Source of the DNA: Jiangella alkaliphila
GTDB taxonomy: Bacteria; Actinomycetota; Actinomycetes; Jiangellales; Jiangellaceae
Reading direction: 5' to 3'
Length of the DNA: 64,000 nucleotides
Assembly (NCBI RefSeq): GCF_900105925.1
Contig: NZ_LT629791.1
Location: forward strand, 6,604,001 to 6,668,000
Part shown: one piece after another, positions 8,714 to 17,327 of the stretch
Numbering within the stretch: the first letter of the stretch is position 1
Layout of the letters: every line of letters begins with the position of its first letter
Made by a program: the position numbers and the translations under genes
The notes under the pieces: generated by a model
Seen by the model: only the letters and a program-made list of their open reading frames with translations
Told to the model about the DNA's origin: nothing
Database searches by the model: none

Positions 8714-8725
8714 CACCGCCCGACC

Positions 8726-10111
8726 CTAACCCGCCCGCCACAGGTCGTCGAAGCCGTGGCAGAGGTCCGGCCGGAAGGCCAGCAGCGCCGGCCGAAGCTG
8801 GTGCGACGGCAGCCGGACCGGCGACCGCCCGCCGGCGACCGCGGCGCTCCACCGCTCCCGGCCGCGCGCCTCCAGGTCGTGCCGGTAGCTCAGGCGCAGC
8901 CGGATCGCCGGGTAGCGGACCAGCCGCCCGGTGCCGATGGCGTCCGGCCCCTCGTGCCTCGACGCCGTGACGTCGGCGCCCACCCCCGGGACCGGGACCG
9001 GCAGCCGCGCGTTCTCGTGGAGGTAGACGTCCACCACCCGGCGGCCGCGAGCCGGGGTGGCGAGGTCGAACGCGCGCCGCGTGACGGCGACCTGCACCCA
9101 GTCCCAGCTGACGCTCGTGCGGACGAGCGCCCGCGGCCGCCAGCGCCGCTTACGGACCAGCTCCAGCCCGTCGGCCGAGACCAGGATGCCGACGCCCGCC
9201 GTGAACCGGGGCAGCAGCCACAGCGAGGCCGGCAGTGTGATGCAGCAGAACAGCACCGGCACCAGCAACACCAGCGCGATCAGCGCTGCCGCCGCCGTCG
9301 GCAGGCCGAACGGGTCGTTCATCAGGTAGATGCCGCCGACCAGGACGGCGACCTGCACCACCATCGCGGCGAGCACGCGCGGCCACGACTCGCCGTGCTC
9401 CAGCCAGACCGGCCCGGCCGGACGGGGAACGTCCGGCGGCGCCGGTGCGGCCTCCCCCTCCGGCGGGGCGGCGACGTCCGTCAGCGGGACGGCGCGCGGC
9501 CCGGCCGCCTCCGGCGGCGTGAACCACTGGTCCACGCCGCTGCCGGCGTAGAACAGGTCCGGCCGCCACGCCGCCACCGCCTCGGCCACCTCGCGGGAGA
9601 CCGGCTCGCCCAGCCGCAGCCGCGGCGCCGGGATCCGGACGCCGTCGATCTCGGTGTCCGCCTCGACGGCGACGTCGGTCGCGGCGAACGCGGGCAGGCC
9701 GGGCACCTCGCGGTCGAGGTACAGCTCGAGCAGCTCGCCGGGACCGGGCGCGTTGACGACCTGGACGCCGTCCCAGCCGATGCGGGCCCAGCCGCCCCGG
9801 TGCCACCACTTCGGGTGCTCGGTGACGAGCAGCCCGCCGCCGTCGACGACGATCTCCCGGCGCGCGGTGCTGCCCGGCAGCCGGTGCACCGTCCGCGCCG
9901 TCAGCACCACCAGCAGCACACCGAGCACCACGGTGCCGATCGCGAGGCCGCGGGTGTCGGAGTCCCACATCTCGCCCGGGTCCCACTCGCTCAGCCACCC
10001 CAGCGGGACGGCCAGCGTCAGCCAGACCATCGCCAGCAACAGCAGCCAGCCGGTCCGGGCGATGAGACCGGCGCCGTCCCCGGCGACCGGCACCGTCCGG
10101 GCGTCCTGCAT
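8726..10111 (-). CDS. Membrane protein with duplicated PH-like module
   Basis: A 461-residue protein of unknown function. It looks internally duplicated: a pair of membrane helices (about 20-40 and 55-78) followed by a soluble part containing VDGGGLLVTEHP...RIGWDGVQVV, then a second pair (about 250-310) followed by VSADGLELVRKRRW...VSWDWVQVAV. Both soluble parts have the strand pattern and Trp-rich turn of bacterial PH-like (bPH) domains. AGGAG lies before ATG 10111. It starts 8 bases after the SIS-domain gene and probably is the last gene of the amino-sugar operon, although its role there is unknown. Confidence 0.7.
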   Translation of the reverse strand: MQDARTVPVAGDGAGLIARTGWLLLLAMVWLTLAVPLGWLSEWDPGEMWDSDTRGLAIGTVVLGVLLVVLTARTVHRLPGSTARREIVVDGGGLLVTEHPKWWHRGGWARIGWDGVQVVNAPGPGELLELYLDREVPGLPAFAATDVAVEADTEIDGVRIPAPRLRLGEPVSREVAEAVAAWRPDLFYAGSGVDQWFTPPEAAGPRAVPLTDVAAPPEGEAAPAPPDVPRPAGPVWLEHGESWPRVLAAMVVQVAVLVGGIYLMNDPFGLPTAAAALIALVLLVPVLFCCITLPASLWLLPRFTAGVGILVSADGLELVRKRRWRPRALVRTSVSWDWVQVAVTRRAFDLATPARGRRVVDVYLHENARLPVPVPGVGADVTASRHEGPDAIGTGRLVRYPAIRLRLSYRHDLEARGRERWSAAVAGGRSPVRLPSHQLRPALLAFRPDLCHGFDDLWRAG

Positions 10112-10119
10112 CTGTACTC

Positions 10120-10869
10120 CTAGGGCTCGATCGGGCGCACCCGGTCGCGGTAGCGCTCCAGGATCATACGGTTGTGCGCGTCGCCCGCCGCGAGGTTGGC
10201 CGAGACGTACACCGGCGGCTGCTCCCCCCGTTCGAGCAGCCGCCGGCAGACCAGTTCGGTGAGGATCTGCGCCACCAGCACCCCGGTCAGCGACGACACC
10301 GCGCCGATCCGCACCCCGGGCGTCAGCTCGACGGCGGCGTCGCCCTCGGGCGCGCCGTTGTCGATGACGACGTCGGCGAGGTCGGCCAGCCGCGGCCCGT
10401 CCGTGCTCCGGGCTGCCGCCGACCGCGTGTGTGCCAGCGACGTGATCGCCACCAGGCCGTGCCCGCGGTCGCGCGCGAGCCGGGCCATCTCGACGACGGC
10501 GGCGTTGAGGCCGGAGTTCGACACGATGACGAAGACGTCCTCGGGCCGCGGCCGGGCCAGCGCGTAGATCCGCTCGGCCAGACCGGACTCGCGCTCGTAG
10601 GTGGGGTCGAGGATCGCCGCGGGGTCCTCGCCGCCGAACATCACCAGGTCCTTCACGGCGAGCATGCCGACGGGCACCAGCCCACCCGCGCGGCCGGCCA
10701 GCTCGAGCGTCACGATGCGCGAGTGGCCGGTCCCGAACGCCTGCAGCACGCCGCCGGCGGCGATCGACTCCGCCACCATCGACGCGGCCCGCTCGATCGC
10801 CGGCAGCTGGGTCTCGACGACGTGCTCGACCAGCCCGGCGGCGCGGGCGGCGTACTCGGATGCGGTCAC
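10120..10869 (-). CDS. SIS-domain sugar-phosphate-binding protein (UPF0309-type)
   Basis: A 249-residue cytoplasmic protein with a sugar isomerase (SIS) fold. Signature pieces are QAFGTGHSRIVTLELAGRAGG near residue 43-62 and VFVIVSNSGLNAAVVEMA near 113-130, the two SIS phosphosugar-binding loops. Its length matches UPF0309/SIS proteins of actinobacteria. The GTG start at 10869 overlaps the TGA of the upstream ceramidase-like gene. With a GlcNAc-kinase-type gene and a dre-like operator in the same operon, it probably handles an amino-sugar phosphate; whether it is an isomerase or a MurNAc-6-phosphate etherase relative cannot be settled by reading. Confidence 0.85.
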   Translation of the reverse strand: MTASEYAARAAGLVEHVVETQLPAIERAASMVAESIAAGGVLQAFGTGHSRIVTLELAGRAGGLVPVGMLAVKDLVMFGGEDPAAILDPTYERESGLAERIYALARPRPEDVFVIVSNSGLNAAVVEMARLARDRGHGLVAITSLAHTRSAAARSTDGPRLADLADVVIDNGAPEGDAAVELTPGVRIGAVSSLTGVLVAQILTELVCRRLLERGEQPPVYVSANLAAGDAHNRMILERYRDRVRPIEP

Positions 10870-12077
10870 GTGCTCTCCTCGGCGTGTGCGGCGGACCGCG
10901 CCAGCTCGGCGGCGGCGTCGGCGACCTGCTCGCCGCTGCCCGGCCGGACCGGGCTGACGAGCGTCTCGTACGTGGGGGGCGTGGCCAGGCTGGGCAGGTA
11001 GCCGAGGTAGCCGTTGGCGTAGCCGACGACGACCACGTCCGGCCCGGCGCCCGCGCGGATCGCCTCGCCGAGCTCCAGGAACAGCTCGCCCGGGATCGCC
11101 ACCAGCGTGACCCCGCCGAGCCGGACCGCCTGGACGTCGACGTCGTACGGCTCGCCGCGGCGGTGGGCGGCGAGGTCGCGCGCGATGCGCCGGCCCTGCT
11201 CGAAGACCTGCCGGGTGCGTGCGTCGGCGGCGTCGGCGGCCGTGGCCCGGGTCGCGGCGCTCGCCTCGTCGGCGCTCTTCGGCGCCAGGCTGAGCCTCTG
11301 GGACAAGGGTGGGTGGACGGCGTCCGGGCCGGGCTCGCCGGCCGGTTCCAGCCGCAGGCCGCCGGCCACCAGCGCCGCGAGCCGGTCCAGTTCCGCGGCG
11401 CCGTGGCCGCGGCGGGTGTGCCGGGTGCTGATGTCGCCCGCGGCGCCGGTCGCCGCGACCACCCAGCGCCCCGGCGCCGCGAGTGCACGGCGGATCGCGC
11501 CGTTGAGGTCCGCGCTGACGTCGCTGTTGTCCGCGGGCAGCACGGTCGGGTGCACGGGCGTGACGGTGACGACGCCGGCGACGCCCGCCGCGGTCGTGAC
11601 CACGAGCGCGTCGACCGGGACGGCGACCGGCTCCGCGTCGCCGGCGGTGCGGCGGCCGGCCAGGCCGTCGACGTCCGTCCGCGTGCTGATGAGCGACGCG
11701 TCCTGCTCGGCGGCGACGGCTTCCCCTGCCGCCGCGACCGCGGCCGCGAGCAGCCGCCGCCCGACGTCCGGCGGGGTCGGCGCACCGCCCGGCACGCAGC
11801 CGGCCTCCGGGCTCGCGTGCGTGTGCGTGGCGGCGACCCAGCAGGAGTCGATCGACAGCTCCCGCAAGGCCGCCCGGACCGAACCGGCGATGTCGGCGTT
11901 CACGCAGATCAGGTCGGCCACGACCAGCGCGAACCGGTGCCCGCCGGCGGCGAACGTCACGACGTGGACCTCCAGCGGGTCCAGCACCCCGCCGACCCCG
12001 TGCGACCGGTCCGCGTAGCCGCCCATCGGCTCGCCCGGCACCACCTCGAGGACCCGTACCCCGTGCCCGACCCTCAC
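10866..12077 (-). CDS. Neutral/alkaline ceramidase N-terminal-like hydrolase
   Basis: A 403-residue protein matching the N-terminal catalytic fold of neutral/alkaline ceramidases (PF04734-type). It opens with a pattern GEPMGGYADRSHGVGG and has the zinc-site motif WVAATHTHASPEAG near residue 75, followed by NSDVSADLNGAIRRAL and TGAAGDISTRHTRR. No signal peptide is seen, unlike secreted ceramidases, so it is likely cytoplasmic. It is fused by GTGA overlaps to the kinase gene above and the SIS gene below. In actinobacteria such proteins occur in sugar-catabolic operons; a deacylase/deacetylase role on an N-acylated amino sugar is an inference from this context. Confidence 0.78.
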   Translation of the reverse strand: MRVGHGVRVLEVVPGEPMGGYADRSHGVGGVLDPLEVHVVTFAAGGHRFALVVADLICVNADIAGSVRAALRELSIDSCWVAATHTHASPEAGCVPGGAPTPPDVGRRLLAAAVAAAGEAVAAEQDASLISTRTDVDGLAGRRTAGDAEPVAVPVDALVVTTAAGVAGVVTVTPVHPTVLPADNSDVSADLNGAIRRALAAPGRWVVAATGAAGDISTRHTRRGHGAAELDRLAALVAGGLRLEPAGEPGPDAVHPPLSQRLSLAPKSADEASAATRATAADAADARTRQVFEQGRRIARDLAAHRRGEPYDVDVQAVRLGGVTLVAIPGELFLELGEAIRAGAGPDVVVVGYANGYLGYLPSLATPPTYETLVSPVRPGSGEQVADAAAELARSAAHAEEST

Positions 12078-13002
12078 CCGTCGCCCCGCAGACGTTCCAG
12101 CACGCGCTCGTACGGCGCCGCGCCGCGCAGCAGCGTCAGGCCGCCGTCCAGCGGCGACCCAGCCGGCTCGACGAGGTCCAGGCCGCGCTCGCGCAGCCGG
12201 TCGGCCAGCTGCGCCCGGAGCTGCGGGCCGGCGTCGAGCAGCCGTCCTGACCACGAGACCCGCCGCCCCGCGTCCGGCTGCCGGGCCGCGGCGGACGCGG
12301 CCAGCGCGACGAGGTCGTCCACCGCCGCGTCGCAGACCGCCAGCGCGACGGGGTCGTGGGCGGCCGCTTCGACGACCACCGGCGCGAAGCCGGCGATCCG
12401 CGCGACCACGTGCGGGTCGCGGTAGAACCGCTGCAGCGCGGCCAGGTCGGTGCCGCCGACGGCGTCCGGGAACGGCTCGGTGAGTGCGGTGGCCGGGCCG
12501 ACGCCGTCCAGCGCCGCCGTCGCTGCGCGCAGCCCGGCCAGGCCGATCGCGTACCCGCTGCCGCGGTCGCCGAGCGCTGGGCCCCAGCCGTCGACGCCGC
12601 TGTATGTGCCGCCGGCGCCCACGGCCAGGACGTTCGTGCCGGTGCCGACGCACAGCACGGTGCCGGGGCCGCTCAAGGCGCCCGCGTGCGCGAGATGGAC
12701 GTCCTCGGCGACCAGGGCCGGGCCGCCCAGCAGCTCACCGAGCCGGAGGGCCAGCTCGCGCCGTGGTCCGGCCTCGCCGGGCAGCCCCGTCAGGCCCGCG
12801 ATCACCCCGGCCACCCGATCCGGCAGTTCGAGCCCGGCGGCCGCCGCCCGGACGGCCGCGGCGATGCGCTCGACCCCGTCCTCGCCCGGCTGGTAGCTCA
12901 TGCCCGGGCCGGTCCCCGTCTGACGGCGCTCGCCGTGACAGCGAGCAGCCGTAGCGCCGACTTGCCCCCGTCGATGCTGACGAACGTGTCGGGCGTGGCC
13001 AC
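12074..13002 (-). pseudogene. BadF/BadG-type ATPase, N-acetylglucosamine-kinase-like, single-base frameshift
   Basis: The main frame (ATG 12901) encodes 275 residues of a BcrAD/BadFG kinase: GPGTVLCVGTGTNVLAVG is the phosphate-2 loop and GGLTLLRGA the adenosine region. It lacks the phosphate-1 loop. That loop, FVSIDGGKSALRLLAV, is encoded just upstream in another frame starting at GTG 13002, which runs into TGA at 12900. The joint needs one extra base near 12935 (ACGGC for probable ACCGGC), giving about 309 residues, the family's usual size. Intact, it would phosphorylate GlcNAc or a related amino sugar. As written, the product starting at 12901 would lack ATP-binding residues. Confidence 0.78.
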
Positions 13003-13016
13003 GAGCCCGACCGTAA

Positions 13017-13034
13017 TACCGGTCTAGACCGCAG
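13017..13034. promoter_or_regulatory. dre-like operator for DasR/NagR-type GntR regulator
   Basis: The palindrome CGGTCTAGACCG (13020-13031), flanked as TACCGGTCTAGACCGCAG, matches the DasR-responsive element (core TGGTCTAGACCA) except at the outermost core pair. It sits between the divergent kinase-SIS operon (GTG 13002) and the GntR gene (GTG 13081), so one site can control both directions. Confidence 0.85.
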
Positions 13035-13080
13035 TCAATCCGTAGGATGTCCCCACTCTGGTCGAGCGAAGGAGCGCACC

Positions 13081-13848
13081 GTGCCGAGGCCGCGACACGA
13101 ACCCGACGGTGTCGCGCCCGACGTGTTCACCGGCATCGGCCGGGCGAAGGGCGCGCACATCAAGGACGTGCTGGCCGCGCTGGTGCAGCGGTCCCGCGAC
13201 GGCTCGCTGCTGCCGTCCGAGCGGGTGCTGGCCGAGCGGTTCGGGGTGGCCCGCATGACCGTCCGCGGCGCCATCGACGACCTCGTGGCCCGCGGCCTGG
13301 TCCGCCGGGTGTCCGGCCGCGGGACGTTCGTGCGGCGGCCGACCCTGACGCACTCGGAGATCTTCCGGTCGTTCAGCGAGGACATGCACGACCGCGGCAT
13401 GACGCCCGGCTCGCGCGACTACCGGGCCCGCACCCGCCCGGCGACCCGCGACGTCGCCGACCGGCTCGGCGTCGAGCCGGGCACGCCGGTGCACTCGATC
13501 GAGCGCGTCCGCACCGCCGACGGCGTCCCGATGGCGCTGGAGCGGACCAACCTCCCGGCCGAGCGGTTCGCGCAGCTGCTCACGGTGATGAACCGCGACG
13601 AGTCGCTGTACGCCGTGCTGGCCCGGGTGTTCGGCGTGCGCCTGGAGTCGGCCGAGCAGACGGTGTCCATCGCGCGGCTGCGCCCGGCCGAAGCCAGGCG
13701 GCTGGAGGTCCCCGAGGACGAGGCCGCGTTCCTCATCGAGCGGGTCTCGCTCGACGCGATGGGCAATGTCGTCGAGTTCGGCCGGTCGCTCTACCGCGGC
13801 GACCGCTACGCCATCCAGATGCAGGTCAGCCGTCCGGCCGGCACGTGA
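13081..13848 (+). CDS. GntR/HutC-family regulator, DasR/NagR-like
   Basis: A 255-residue regulator: winged helix-turn-helix in residues 22-90 (LLPSERVLAERFGVARMTVR) and a C-terminal UTRA effector domain ending in EFGRSLYRGDRYAIQMQV, typical of DasR/NagR, which sense amino-sugar phosphates. The GTG start follows AAGGAG by 7 bases. The dre-like palindrome 50 bases upstream supports autoregulation and control of the divergent kinase/ceramidase/SIS operon. Its stop overlaps the AraC start (GTGA), which suggests a bicistronic transcript. Confidence 0.92.
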   Translation: MPRPRHEPDGVAPDVFTGIGRAKGAHIKDVLAALVQRSRDGSLLPSERVLAERFGVARMTVRGAIDDLVARGLVRRVSGRGTFVRRPTLTHSEIFRSFSEDMHDRGMTPGSRDYRARTRPATRDVADRLGVEPGTPVHSIERVRTADGVPMALERTNLPAERFAQLLTVMNRDESLYAVLARVFGVRLESAEQTVSIARLRPAEARRLEVPEDEAAFLIERVSLDAMGNVVEFGRSLYRGDRYAIQMQVSRPAGT

Positions 13849-14699
13849 GCGGCGCGGGCATGGACTACGCCGATCCGGCCGCCTGGCGCGAGCTGACCGA
13901 CCGGCTGACCCGGCGGCACCCGCCCGAGCTGGGGCCGTGCGGGCGGGTCACCTGCGAGCCGGGCTGGCTGTGGCGGCCGGCGCTGACCGACCACGACCTG
14001 TGGCTGGTGCTCGGCGGCCGCGGCCGGGTCCGGCTGGGCGCCGACGAGCATCCGCTGCGGCCCGGCACCCTGCTGACGTACCGGCCCGGCGACGACGTCT
14101 TCGCCACTCAGGACCCGCAGGTCCGGCTGACCGTCGTCTACTGCCACGTCGCGTTCGTCGACCCGGCCGGCGGGCGGCCGGCCGACGTCGGCGACGAGTG
14201 GCTGCCGCCGCGCGTCCTCCAGCTCGGCGACCGGCACGGACCGCTCGGCGCCCAGCTGCAGCGGATCGTCGAGCTGTCCCGCGACCGGCACCCGCTCAGC
14301 ACGCTGGAGATCCGGTCCCGGCTGCTGTCGGCGTTCGCCGAGATCTTCCGGCAGGACGCCTACCAGCGCGGTCACGCCGTCGCCGGCCTGGACCCGCGCG
14401 TCCGGACGGTCGTCGACCACGTCCTCGCCGACCCGGGCCGGCGGCTGTCGCTGACCGACGCGGCCGCGCTGGCGGGGCTGTCGCCGCACCGCTTCTCGCG
14501 GCTGTTCACCAGCGAGCAGGGCGTCAGCCTGCGCGAGTTCGTCCTGCAGACGCGGCTGGCCCGGGCCCGCAGCCTGCTGTCGGAGACGACGATGTCCGTC
14601 GGCGAGATCGCCCGCGCCCTCGGCTACGCCGACGTCGCCCTGTTCAGCCGCCAGTTCCGCCGCCGGTTCGGCGTCCCACCCACACGGGCCCGCGGATAG
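13845..14699 (+). CDS. AraC-family transcriptional regulator
   Basis: A 284-residue protein with an N-terminal cupin-type sensor (LWLVLGGRGRVRLGADEHPL; a long loop with GDDVFAT) and a C-terminal pair of helix-turn-helices (LSLTDAAALAGLSPHRFSRL near 205; VGEIARALGYADVALFSRQF near 253). GTG at 13845 overlaps the GntR stop; ATG at 13860 is an alternative start with no better ribosome site. It probably regulates the PhyH-type gene just downstream. Confidence 0.9.
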   Translation: MSGAGMDYADPAAWRELTDRLTRRHPPELGPCGRVTCEPGWLWRPALTDHDLWLVLGGRGRVRLGADEHPLRPGTLLTYRPGDDVFATQDPQVRLTVVYCHVAFVDPAGGRPADVGDEWLPPRVLQLGDRHGPLGAQLQRIVELSRDRHPLSTLEIRSRLLSAFAEIFRQDAYQRGHAVAGLDPRVRTVVDHVLADPGRRLSLTDAAALAGLSPHRFSRLFTSEQGVSLREFVLQTRLARARSLLSETTMSVGEIARALGYADVALFSRQFRRRFGVPPTRARG

Positions 14700-14756
14700 G
14701 TGCAAGGATCGGCGGGGTCGGGCCATGGAACCGGCCGGCCCGCACCGGCAGCATCG

Positions 14757-15602
14757 ATGGACATGGCGACCATCAGCATCGACGCGGAGACCGGCGGCGA
14801 CTACCCGGACTGGCTCTACGGCGCGGCCGAGCCGGTGCGCACGCTCCCCGGCCTCGCCCACGTCGGCGACGACGCGCCGGCGGCCTACTCGGCCGGCGGC
14901 TTCCTGGCGGTCGAGCGCGCCTTCGAGAGCGCCCGGATCGAGGACGCCCTCGACGGCCTACTCGCGCTCATGACCAGCACCGCGGACCTCGACCTGCAGT
15001 TCGAGGCGGGGACGCCCGACGACGCCGGCCCGGCGGTCCGGCTGGACCGGGTCCGGCGGCTCATGCGGTTCGTCGATCACGAGCCCCGCATCGGGGCGCT
15101 CGCCCACGACGACGCCATGCTCGACGTGGTCCGGCGCCTGCTCGGCGCCGAGGACGTCGTCCTGTTCCAGGACATGGCGCTGCTCAAGCCGCCCGGCGCC
15201 GGCCGGGAGAAGCCGTGGCACCAGGACAAGGCGTTCTTCCCCTACGCCGCCGACGCGCGCGTCGTCGGCGTGTGGATCGCGCTGGACGCGGCCACGCCCG
15301 CGAACGGCTGCATGCACGTCATCCCCGGCTCGCACCGGGACGGGCCGGTCGTGCACTTCCGCCGCCGCGACTGGCAGCTCTGCGACACCGACGTGCAGGT
15401 CAGGCGCGCGGCGACGGTGCCGCTGCCGCCGGGTGGCGCGCTGTTCTTCGACGGCCTGCTGCACCACGGCACGCCCGCCAACCGCACGGCGACCCGGCGG
15501 CGGGCGCTGCAGTTCCACTACACCGCGGCCGACACCGTACGGCTGGACGACGCTGCCCGGCTGGCGATCTTCGGCAGCGAGGGCAAGGACGTCAGCTGCT
15601 GA
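14757..15602 (+). CDS. Phytanoyl-CoA dioxygenase (PhyH)-family protein
   Basis: A 281-residue Fe(II)/2-oxoglutarate oxygenase. The iron ligands are visible: His and Asp of KPWHQDKAF and the distal His of LLHHGTPANR, followed by the Arg of ATRRR that binds 2-oxoglutarate. The stretch NGCMHVIPGSHRDGPV is a family hallmark. Substrate unknown. Starts at ATG 14757 or 14763; both lack a strong ribosome site, and a GTG right after the AraC stop (14700) is a third option. Lies 57 bases after the AraC gene, which likely controls it. Convergent with gatB. Confidence 0.85.
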   Translation: MDMATISIDAETGGDYPDWLYGAAEPVRTLPGLAHVGDDAPAAYSAGGFLAVERAFESARIEDALDGLLALMTSTADLDLQFEAGTPDDAGPAVRLDRVRRLMRFVDHEPRIGALAHDDAMLDVVRRLLGAEDVVLFQDMALLKPPGAGREKPWHQDKAFFPYAADARVVGVWIALDAATPANGCMHVIPGSHRDGPVVHFRRRDWQLCDTDVQVRRAATVPLPPGGALFFDGLLHHGTPANRTATRRRALQFHYTAADTVRLDDAARLAIFGSEGKDVSC

Positions 15603-15609
15603 CGAGGGG

Positions 15610-17109
15610 TCAGCCCTGCAGGCGCTCCAGGATCAGCTCGCGGGCCCGCTTGGCGTCGGCCTGACCCTTGGTCGACTTCATGATCGCGCCGATCAGCGCG
15701 CCGACGGCGCCGAGGTTGCCGCCGCGGATCTTCTCCGCGACGTCGGGCTGCGCGGCGATGGCGTCGTCGACGGCGGCGCCCAGTGCGGCGTCGTCGTTGA
15801 CGAGCACCAGACCGCGCGCGGCCACGACCTCGTCAGGCGTCCCCTCGCCGGCCAGCACGCCCTCGACCACCTGGCGGGCCAGCTTGTCGTTGAGCGACCC
15901 GTCGGCGATCAGCGTCTCGACCCGGGCGACCTGGGCCGGCGTGATGCCGGCGTCCTCGAGCGCCTCGCCGCGTTCGTTGGCGACCCGGGCGACCTCGCCC
16001 AGCCACCACTTCTTCGCGCCGCCCGCGGACGCGCCCTCGGCCACCGTCTCGATGACCAGCGACAGCGCGCCTGCGTTGACGACGTCGCGCATCTCGAGGT
16101 CGGTGAAGCCCCAGTCGGCCTGCAGCCGGGCACGTCGGACCGACGGCGGCTCGGGCAGCGTGCCGCGCAGCTCGTCGACCCACTCACGCGACGGCGCGAC
16201 CGGGACGAGGTCGGGCTCGGGGAAGTACCGGTAGTCCTCGGCCTCTTCCTTGACGCGGCCGGCGGTGGTCTCGCCGGTGTCCTCGTGCCAGTGCCGGGTC
16301 TCCTGGACGATGGTGCCGCCGGACGACAGCACCGAGGCCTGGCGGCGGATCTCGTAGGTGACCGCGCGCTCGACCGACCGCAGCGAGTTGACGTTCTTCG
16401 TCTCGGTGCGGGTGCCGAGCGGGTCGCCGGGCAGCCGCAGCGACACGTTGGCGTCGCACCTCAGCTGCCCGAGCTCCATGCGCGCCTCGGACACGCCCAG
16501 GGCCCGGATCAGCTCGCGCAGCTCGGTGACGTAGGCCCGTGCGACGGCCGGCGCGACGGCGGCCGGCACGTAGATCGGCTTGGTGACGATCTCGATCAGC
16601 GGGATGCCGGACCGGTTGTAGTCGAGCAGCGAGTGGCTGGCGCCGTGGATGCGGCCGGTGGCTCCGCCGACGTGCAGCGACTTGCCGGTGTCCTCCTCCA
16701 TGTGCGCCCGCTCGATCTCGATGCGGTAGGTCTCGCCGCCGGCCACGACGTCGAGCCAGCCGTCGAACGCGATGGGCTCGTCGTACTGCGAGGTCTGGAA
16801 GTTCTTCGGCATGTCCGGATAGAAGTAGTTCTTCCGGGCGAACCGGCACCACTCGGCGATGCTGCAGTTCAGCGCCAGGCCGATGCGGATGGCCGACTCG
16901 ACGGCGGTGCGGTTGACCACCGGCAGCGCGCCGGGCAGGCCCAGACAGACCGGGCAGACCTGCGAGTTCGGCTCGCCGCCGAACGTCGTCGAGCAGCCGC
17001 AGAACATCTTCGTGGCGGTGCCGAGCTCGACGTGCACTTCCATGCCCATGACGGGCTCGTACGTCGCGATGGCAGCGTCGAACGAGGGCAGCGCGGTGGT
17101 GACGGTCAT
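15610..17109 (-). CDS. gatB: Aspartyl/glutamyl-tRNA amidotransferase subunit B
   Basis: A 499-residue subunit of GatCAB, which converts Glu-tRNA(Gln) and Asp-tRNA(Asn) to Gln- and Asn-tRNA. GatB binds the misacylated tRNA and activates it with ATP. It has the family start [18 protein letters not shown], the zinc-site cysteines (CGCSTTF...CPVCLGLPG), [20 protein letters not shown], and the C-terminal YqeY-like helical domain ending ERLQG. ATG 17109 overlaps the TGA of the small membrane protein gene, which is inserted between gatA and gatB. Confidence 0.98.
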   Translation of the reverse strand: MTVTTALPSFDAAIATYEPVMGMEVHVELGTATKMFCGCSTTFGGEPNSQVCPVCLGLPGALPVVNRTAVESAIRIGLALNCSIAEWCRFARKNYFYPDMPKNFQTSQYDEPIAFDGWLDVVAGGETYRIEIERAHMEEDTGKSLHVGGATGRIHGASHSLLDYNRSGIPLIEIVTKPIYVPAAVAPAVARAYVTELRELIRALGVSEARMELGQLRCDANVSLRLPGDPLGTRTETKNVNSLRSVERAVTYEIRRQASVLSSGGTIVQETRHWHEDTGETTAGRVKEEAEDYRYFPEPDLVPVAPSREWVDELRGTLPEPPSVRRARLQADWGFTDLEMRDVVNAGALSLVIETVAEGASAGGAKKWWLGEVARVANERGEALEDAGITPAQVARVETLIADGSLNDKLARQVVEGVLAGEGTPDEVVAARGLVLVNDDAALGAAVDDAIAAQPDVAEKIRGGNLGAVGALIGAIMKSTKGQADAKRARELILERLQG

Positions 17110-17327
17110 TCGTCGCCCTTCAGCTCGACCAGAGGCTTGTTCTCCTCCTGCGACTCGCGGATCTCGCGCACGACGATCGCGATGGTGATGGCGACCGACA
17201 GGATGCTGAGGACGGCGTCGACCATGCGCAGCTTGTCGCCCTCGCGGCGCGCCTTGCCCAGGCTGCGCGCGGCGCCCACCGCTCCCAGCGCGCTGCCACC
17301 GAACTTGGCCAGGTATTTGACGTTCAC
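17106..17327 (-). CDS. Small single-helix membrane protein between gatA and gatB
   Basis: A 73-residue protein with GTG start at 17327, coupled on both sides: the start overlaps the gatA stop (TAGTG) and the stop overlaps the gatB start (ATGA). An N-terminal part rich in Gly/Ala ([19 protein letters not shown]) precedes a hydrophobic helix (residues 37-54, [18 protein letters not shown]) and a charged tail [11 protein letters not shown]. No known family is recognised. The tight coupling and normal codon use argue that it is a real gene; its role in or beyond tRNA amidation is unknown. Confidence 0.8.
   Translation of the reverse strand: MNVKYLAKFGGSALGAVGAARSLGKARREGDKLRMVDAVLSILSVAITIAIVVREIRESQEENKPLVELKGDE

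Noticed and set aside
8726..11785. A 1019-residue protein across three genes
   Set aside because: Only the part from ATG 10111 has protein-like composition; the rest is a Pro/Arg/Ser-rich shadow of the SIS and ceramidase-like genes.
12074..12901. Complete 275-residue kinase starting at ATG 12901
   Set aside because: It lacks the phosphate-1 ATP loop, which is present just upstream in another frame; a frameshifted longer gene fits better.
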